From: Paludibacteraceae bacterium
GTDB lineage: Bacteria; Bacteroidota; Bacteroidia; Bacteroidales; Paludibacteraceae
Assembly (NCBI GenBank): GCA_024405875.1
Contig: JAKSOA010000001.1
Location: forward strand, 1-64,000
Reading direction: 5' to 3'
DNA length: 64,000 bases
Positions 60,657-64,000 of the stretch are shown here, piece after piece. A model generated the notes under the pieces. The model had not been told where the DNA came from, searched no databases, and was given only the letters and a program-made list of their open reading frames with translations. The first letter of the stretch is position 1; every line of letters begins with the position of its first letter. A program made the translations under genes and the position numbers.

Positions 60657-63335
60657 ATGAGAAAATTTACTTTATTCCTAACCTCTCTTCTTGCATCTGC
60701 AACATTGTTTGCGCAGTCATTCACACCAGACCAGGTGAACCAATGTTACAGTGATTTTGGAGACAACGTTACATTCATCTTTGATGAAGGTCTCTATAAT
60801 ATGACTCCGCAGAGAGTCTTTGTAACAGGTGAGTTCCGTGGCTGGGACGCCTCTACAACTGAGACCAAATGGGATTTGAAGAAAGTTGGCAACCAATGGG
60901 TACTCTCATTTGACAACACCGATGAGGCTATTATCAAGAGCAACTCACAATTCAAGTTCCGCATAAATGACGGCGACTGGATTGACCCGTGGAGCGGAGC
61001 ACCTAATCAAAAGAACGGAAACCTTGTATTCAAGCCTCAGGCTGAGGTGTTCCAAATGAAGGCTGAACTGCTTCAATCAGGAGCCATCTGGGCTGAGATT
61101 GGAGAGGGACGCACTACAAAGGTTGAGGATTACAGACTTACAAACGCAGAGGGCAAGGAGATAAAGATTGCAGGTGTAATGCCTAACGGAGCAAGGACAA
61201 CACTCATATCTACGGCGGAGCCTATTGACATACGCCGTGTCTATTATCTTGAGTTCCTTCCACTTAAGCAAAAAGCAATATGCTCATACGATGGCTGGTT
61301 CCGCACACTCTACTCAACCAAAGAGTTGGGTGCCAATGTTGATGACAGCGTTACAACATTCCGTGTGTTCGCACCTCGTGCCACAAATGTTGTCCTCTAT
61401 CTGTACAATGATAAGAATGATTCTATTCCTACCATCGGGGAATATGAGATGACCAAAGACAACGATGGCGTATGGGAATATAAGTTTGAGCAAGACCTTG
61501 CCGGTGTTTGGTATGACTTTACCGTTCACGGCTTCAAAGACCCGGGCAACCGCTTCTATGAGACACACCCTGTGCATATAAATGACCCTTACGCACGTGT
61601 GAGTGATGACACCTTTGGCAAATGCCGAGTATGGCACCGCACCGTACCTGCCACACCGCTCAAAAACGGTATCCCCGCTATGAAAGATGTTATCTCATAC
61701 GAGGTTCACGTACAGGATTTCACAGACAAACTGCCTTTGCCAGACAGTCTGAAGGGTACAATGACAGGTATGATTACCAGAGGGTTGGTCAATAAGAACA
61801 AAGAGAAAGTTGGTTTTGACTATCTGCTTGAACTTGGCATAAACACAATTCACCTGCAGCCTATGCAGGAGTATCTGCACATTCCTGACGATGAGTGGAA
61901 AGAGGCTTTCCAGAATGATTCATTTATGATTGCACAGGGTATGTCAGAGGAGAACTACCAATGGGGCTACCGCACGTCATTCGCTATGGCTGTTGAGAGC
62001 CGTTACAGAGTGAAGGGTTCAGAGAACGGAGCGGAGCGTGACCAGTTCCGTGACCTTGTACAGGCCTTCCACGATGCCGGCATAGCCGTAATCATTGACC
62101 TTGTTCCTAACCACACCGCAGAGGATATGGAGGGACACGATTGGAACTTCAACTTCAACGGTTTTGACAAGCAATATTACTACCGCACTAAGAATTTTGA
62201 ACATATAGGAGGCTACGGCAATGAGGTTAAGACAGAGAACCGTCCTATGACCCAACGCTGGCTCATAGACCAATGTATGTACTACATAAATGAGTTCGGT
62301 ATTGATGGTTTCAGAATTGACCTTGCAGGTCAGATGGACCAGCAGACTCTTCTGAAACTTAGAGAGACCATTGGATATGACAAGATTCTCTACGGAGAGC
62401 CCTGGATTGGCTCAAATGACCCTGAGTATGAAAACAATCCTGATTGGGATTGGTATAAAGAAGACGCTCCTATCTGTTACTTCCAAGATGAGAGCCGCAA
62501 CGCTTACAAAGGTGCCACATTTGAACTCAAAGACCCAAAGACAGACCGTGGCTGGGCAGGTGGCAAATTCTCTGAGAGAGACAATGTAATGAAGGGTCTG
62601 ACCTGCACCTATAAAGATGACAAGAACCCTTGCAGCGGTATAACATACCTTGACATTCACGATAACTTCGCTCTTGCAGACCAATTTGGTGGAGCGGACT
62701 TTGACGGACGTTTCCACGTTGACCAGAAGGAGTACAAGATTGCGGCACTGCTTATGTTCACAACAACAGGTCCTATTGTACTGCACGGAGGTTCAGAGTT
62801 TATGAGAAGCAAGGCTTACGCCCCTATGATGGAGATAGTTAAACACACAAAGAACTTTAACGTATATATTCACGGTTACCGTGACTCCTACAACTGCCGT
62901 GAGGCTAATGACTACCATTGGGAACTTGTAGGTCAGAAACCCAACAAGGAGAACAAGAATGACTACAAAAATATGCTTGCATATTGGAAAGGACTTGCGG
63001 CACTGCGTAACTCTGAGTACGGCAAGGTATTCCGCACCTGTGACGCAGTACCTGAAGGCTATTACAAGTTCTTTGCTCCGGAAGATGAGCAGAGCGTTCT
63101 GGGTTATCTTGTTGATGACAAGGTTCTTGTACTTATCAACGCCGGTGACTTTGGGTATAATCTCAACTTCAACCTGCCTGAAGGTAATTGGGAACTTGTA
63201 GGAGATATAAATGAAATTAACCTTGAAGAGGGGTTGAAAGTCAAGAAGAACACACCAGTAGCCGTATCAGGAGAAAACAGTATTATGTTAGGCGGCAAGA
63301 GTGCGTATATATTCATCAATGCACCAGAGGAATAA
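60657..63335 (+). CDS. Secreted pullulanase-type GH13 alpha-glucan debranching enzyme
   Basis: The 892-residue protein has a signal peptide ending LFAQ. An N-terminal beta-sandwich with starch-binding character (VTGEFRGWDAS and FKFRINDGDWIDPW) comes first, followed by a CBM48-like domain (TTFRVFAPRATNVVLYLYND). The GH13 barrel has VISYEVHVQDFT, VIIDLVPNHTAEDM, the nucleophile in FGIDGFRIDLAGQ, the acid in KILYGEPWIG and the third Asp in TYLDIHDN. These fit pullulanase type I, which cuts alpha-1,6 links. It is likely periplasmic or surface-exposed. The preceding ~210 bases form a structured leader. Confidence 0.92.
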   Translation: MRKFTLFLTSLLASATLFAQSFTPDQVNQCYSDFGDNVTFIFDEGLYNMTPQRVFVTGEFRGWDASTTETKWDLKKVGNQWVLSFDNTDEAIIKSNSQFKFRINDGDWIDPWSGAPNQKNGNLVFKPQAEVFQMKAELLQSGAIWAEIGEGRTTKVEDYRLTNAEGKEIKIAGVMPNGARTTLISTAEPIDIRRVYYLEFLPLKQKAICSYDGWFRTLYSTKELGANVDDSVTTFRVFAPRATNVVLYLYNDKNDSIPTIGEYEMTKDNDGVWEYKFEQDLAGVWYDFTVHGFKDPGNRFYETHPVHINDPYARVSDDTFGKCRVWHRTVPATPLKNGIPAMKDVISYEVHVQDFTDKLPLPDSLKGTMTGMITRGLVNKNKEKVGFDYLLELGINTIHLQPMQEYLHIPDDEWKEAFQNDSFMIAQGMSEENYQWGYRTSFAMAVESRYRVKGSENGAERDQFRDLVQAFHDAGIAVIIDLVPNHTAEDMEGHDWNFNFNGFDKQYYYRTKNFEHIGGYGNEVKTENRPMTQRWLIDQCMYYINEFGIDGFRIDLAGQMDQQTLLKLRETIGYDKILYGEPWIGSNDPEYENNPDWDWYKEDAPICYFQDESRNAYKGATFELKDPKTDRGWAGGKFSERDNVMKGLTCTYKDDKNPCSGITYLDIHDNFALADQFGGADFDGRFHVDQKEYKIAALLMFTTTGPIVLHGGSEFMRSKAYAPMMEIVKHTKNFNVYIHGYRDSYNCREANDYHWELVGQKPNKENKNDYKNMLAYWKGLAALRNSEYGKVFRTCDAVPEGYYKFFAPEDEQSVLGYLVDDKVLVLINAGDFGYNLNFNLPEGNWELVGDINEINLEEGLKVKKNTPVAVSGENSIMLGGKSAYIFINAPEE

Positions 63336-63383
63336 TTAACAATTAACAATTAATAATTAATAATTAATAATTAACAATTAACA
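63335..63383. repeat. Period-7 AATTAAC/AATTAAT repeat after the pullulanase gene
   Basis: The longest array of this family, about seven units, starts at the pullulanase stop codon and ends 15 bases before the trpS ATG. Confidence 0.8.
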
Positions 63384-63397
63384 AGTGGCGATTAGGA

Positions 63398-64000
63398 ATG
63401 GGTAAGATTATTTTAACGGGAGACCGCCCTACAGGAAAGTTACATATAGGGCATTATGTAGGGTCACTACGTCGCAGAGTTACGCTGCAAAATTCAGGAG
63501 AGTATGATAAAGTGCTTATAATGATTGCTGACGCACAGGCACTTACAGATAATGCGGATAATCCGGGCAAGGTTAGGGACAATATTATTGAGGTTGCCCT
63601 TGATTATCTTGCCTGCGGGCTTGACCCAAACAAAAGCACGCTCTTCATACAGTCAATGATTCCGGAACTTTGCGAACTTACATTCTACTATATGAACCTT
63701 GTATCTGTAGCACGTCTGCAACGCAACCCTACCGTAAAGACGGAGATTAAATTGCGCGGATTTGCTGATGAGAGCATACCTGTAGGTTTCTTTACCTACC
63801 CTATATCCCAAGCCGCAGACATAACCGCTTTCAAGGCAACCACAGTTCCTGTTGGAATAGACCAAGCCCCTATGATTGAGCAGTGTGTGGAGATTGTACG
63901 CCGCTTTAATAACGCCTACGGAGAAACACTTGTTGAGCCAAAGATATTACTTCCTGATAATCAGGCTTGTATGCGTCTGCCTGGAATTGACGGCAAGGCA
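63398..64000 (+). CDS. trpS: Tryptophan--tRNA ligase, N-terminal part (runs off the window)
   Basis: The first 201 codons are present and open to the window edge. The start [20 protein letters not shown] contains the class I HIGH motif (HIGH). It is followed by [26 protein letters not shown], the conserved [13 protein letters not shown] and [13 protein letters not shown]. It charges tRNA-Trp. The full protein should be about 330-390 residues. The ATG at 63398 follows a period-7 repeat. Confidence 0.95.
   Translation, partial: MGKIILTGDRPTGKLHIGHYVGSLRRRVTLQNSGEYDKVLIMIADAQALTDNADNPGKVRDNIIEVALDYLACGLDPNKSTLFIQSMIPELCELTFYYMNLVSVARLQRNPTVKTEIKLRGFADESIPVGFFTYPISQAADITAFKATTVPVGIDQAPMIEQCVEIVRRFNNAYGETLVEPKILLPDNQACMRLPGIDGKA

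Overview
The window looks like a chromosomal segment of a Bacteroidales (Bacteroidota) bacterium, probably gut-associated. Evidence seen directly: many PorP/SprF, OmpA and gliding-type C-terminal-domain proteins of the type IX secretion system (T9SS); GldB, DUF4270 and FISUMP lipoproteins; a PPi-dependent phosphofructokinase; a catalytic-half glycogen synthase; a TAnnTTTG promoter box upstream of most transcription units; and very few Shine-Dalgarno sequences. I see no phage, plasmid, CRISPR array or transposase gene.

Layout. From 1 to 38.3 kb almost every gene is on the minus strand. From 38.4 kb to the end every gene is on the plus strand, with divergent promoters at 38.33-38.37 kb. Region 1-0.6 kb: an orphan 3' end of rplS, a repeat-rich insert and tRNA-Val. 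0.6-5.9 kb: pgi, gpsA, lysS and prfB (with its programmed frameshift), spaced by period-7 repeats. 6-7.6 kb: an AAA/PD-(D/E)XK protein. 7.7-15.8 kb: a T9SS-type module (large adhesin, OmpA/PD40, PorP/SprF, SPOR protein, GldB). 15.9-21.2 kb: yigZ, DUF4270, glycogen synthase, panD-panC and radA. 21.2-27.9 kb: an RND efflux operon with a TlpA-type thioredoxin. 27.9-38.3 kb: queA, two tandem AsmA-like proteins, xseB-xseA, a MORN-type protein, an RluA synthase, an outer-membrane protein and glnA. 38.4-40.7 kb: acyltransferase and a YtxH/holin-X/small-protein cassette. 40.8-46.4 kb: a second adhesin, OmpA, PorP/SprF module. 46.4-53 kb: rel, dcp and glgP. 53-56.6 kb: a 43-residue peptide with a FISUMP lipoprotein, a structured RNA with a small HTH protein, a lipocalin-like lipoprotein and queH. 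56.7-64 kb: pfp, topB, a pullulanase-type GH13 enzyme and partial trpS.

How the genes work together. The two adhesin-OmpA-PorP modules probably each build a secreted, cell-surface-anchored filament or adhesin. glgP, the glycogen synthase, pullulanase, pgi and pfp cover alpha-glucan and glycolytic metabolism, and queA with queH cover the last steps of queuosine synthesis.

Most interesting: (1) a free-standing copy of the prfB 3' end beyond a roughly 105-bp hairpin insert, differing from the real end only by synonymous changes; (2) the orphan rplS 3' end, with stray copies of the tRNA-Val 3' end beside it; (3) three long structured RNA or inverted-repeat elements at 55.2, 58.4 and 60.5 kb; (4) the 43-residue peptide behind a pair of identical dyads; (5) two period-7 intergenic repeat families. 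All counts and alignments were made by eye; no database search was run.
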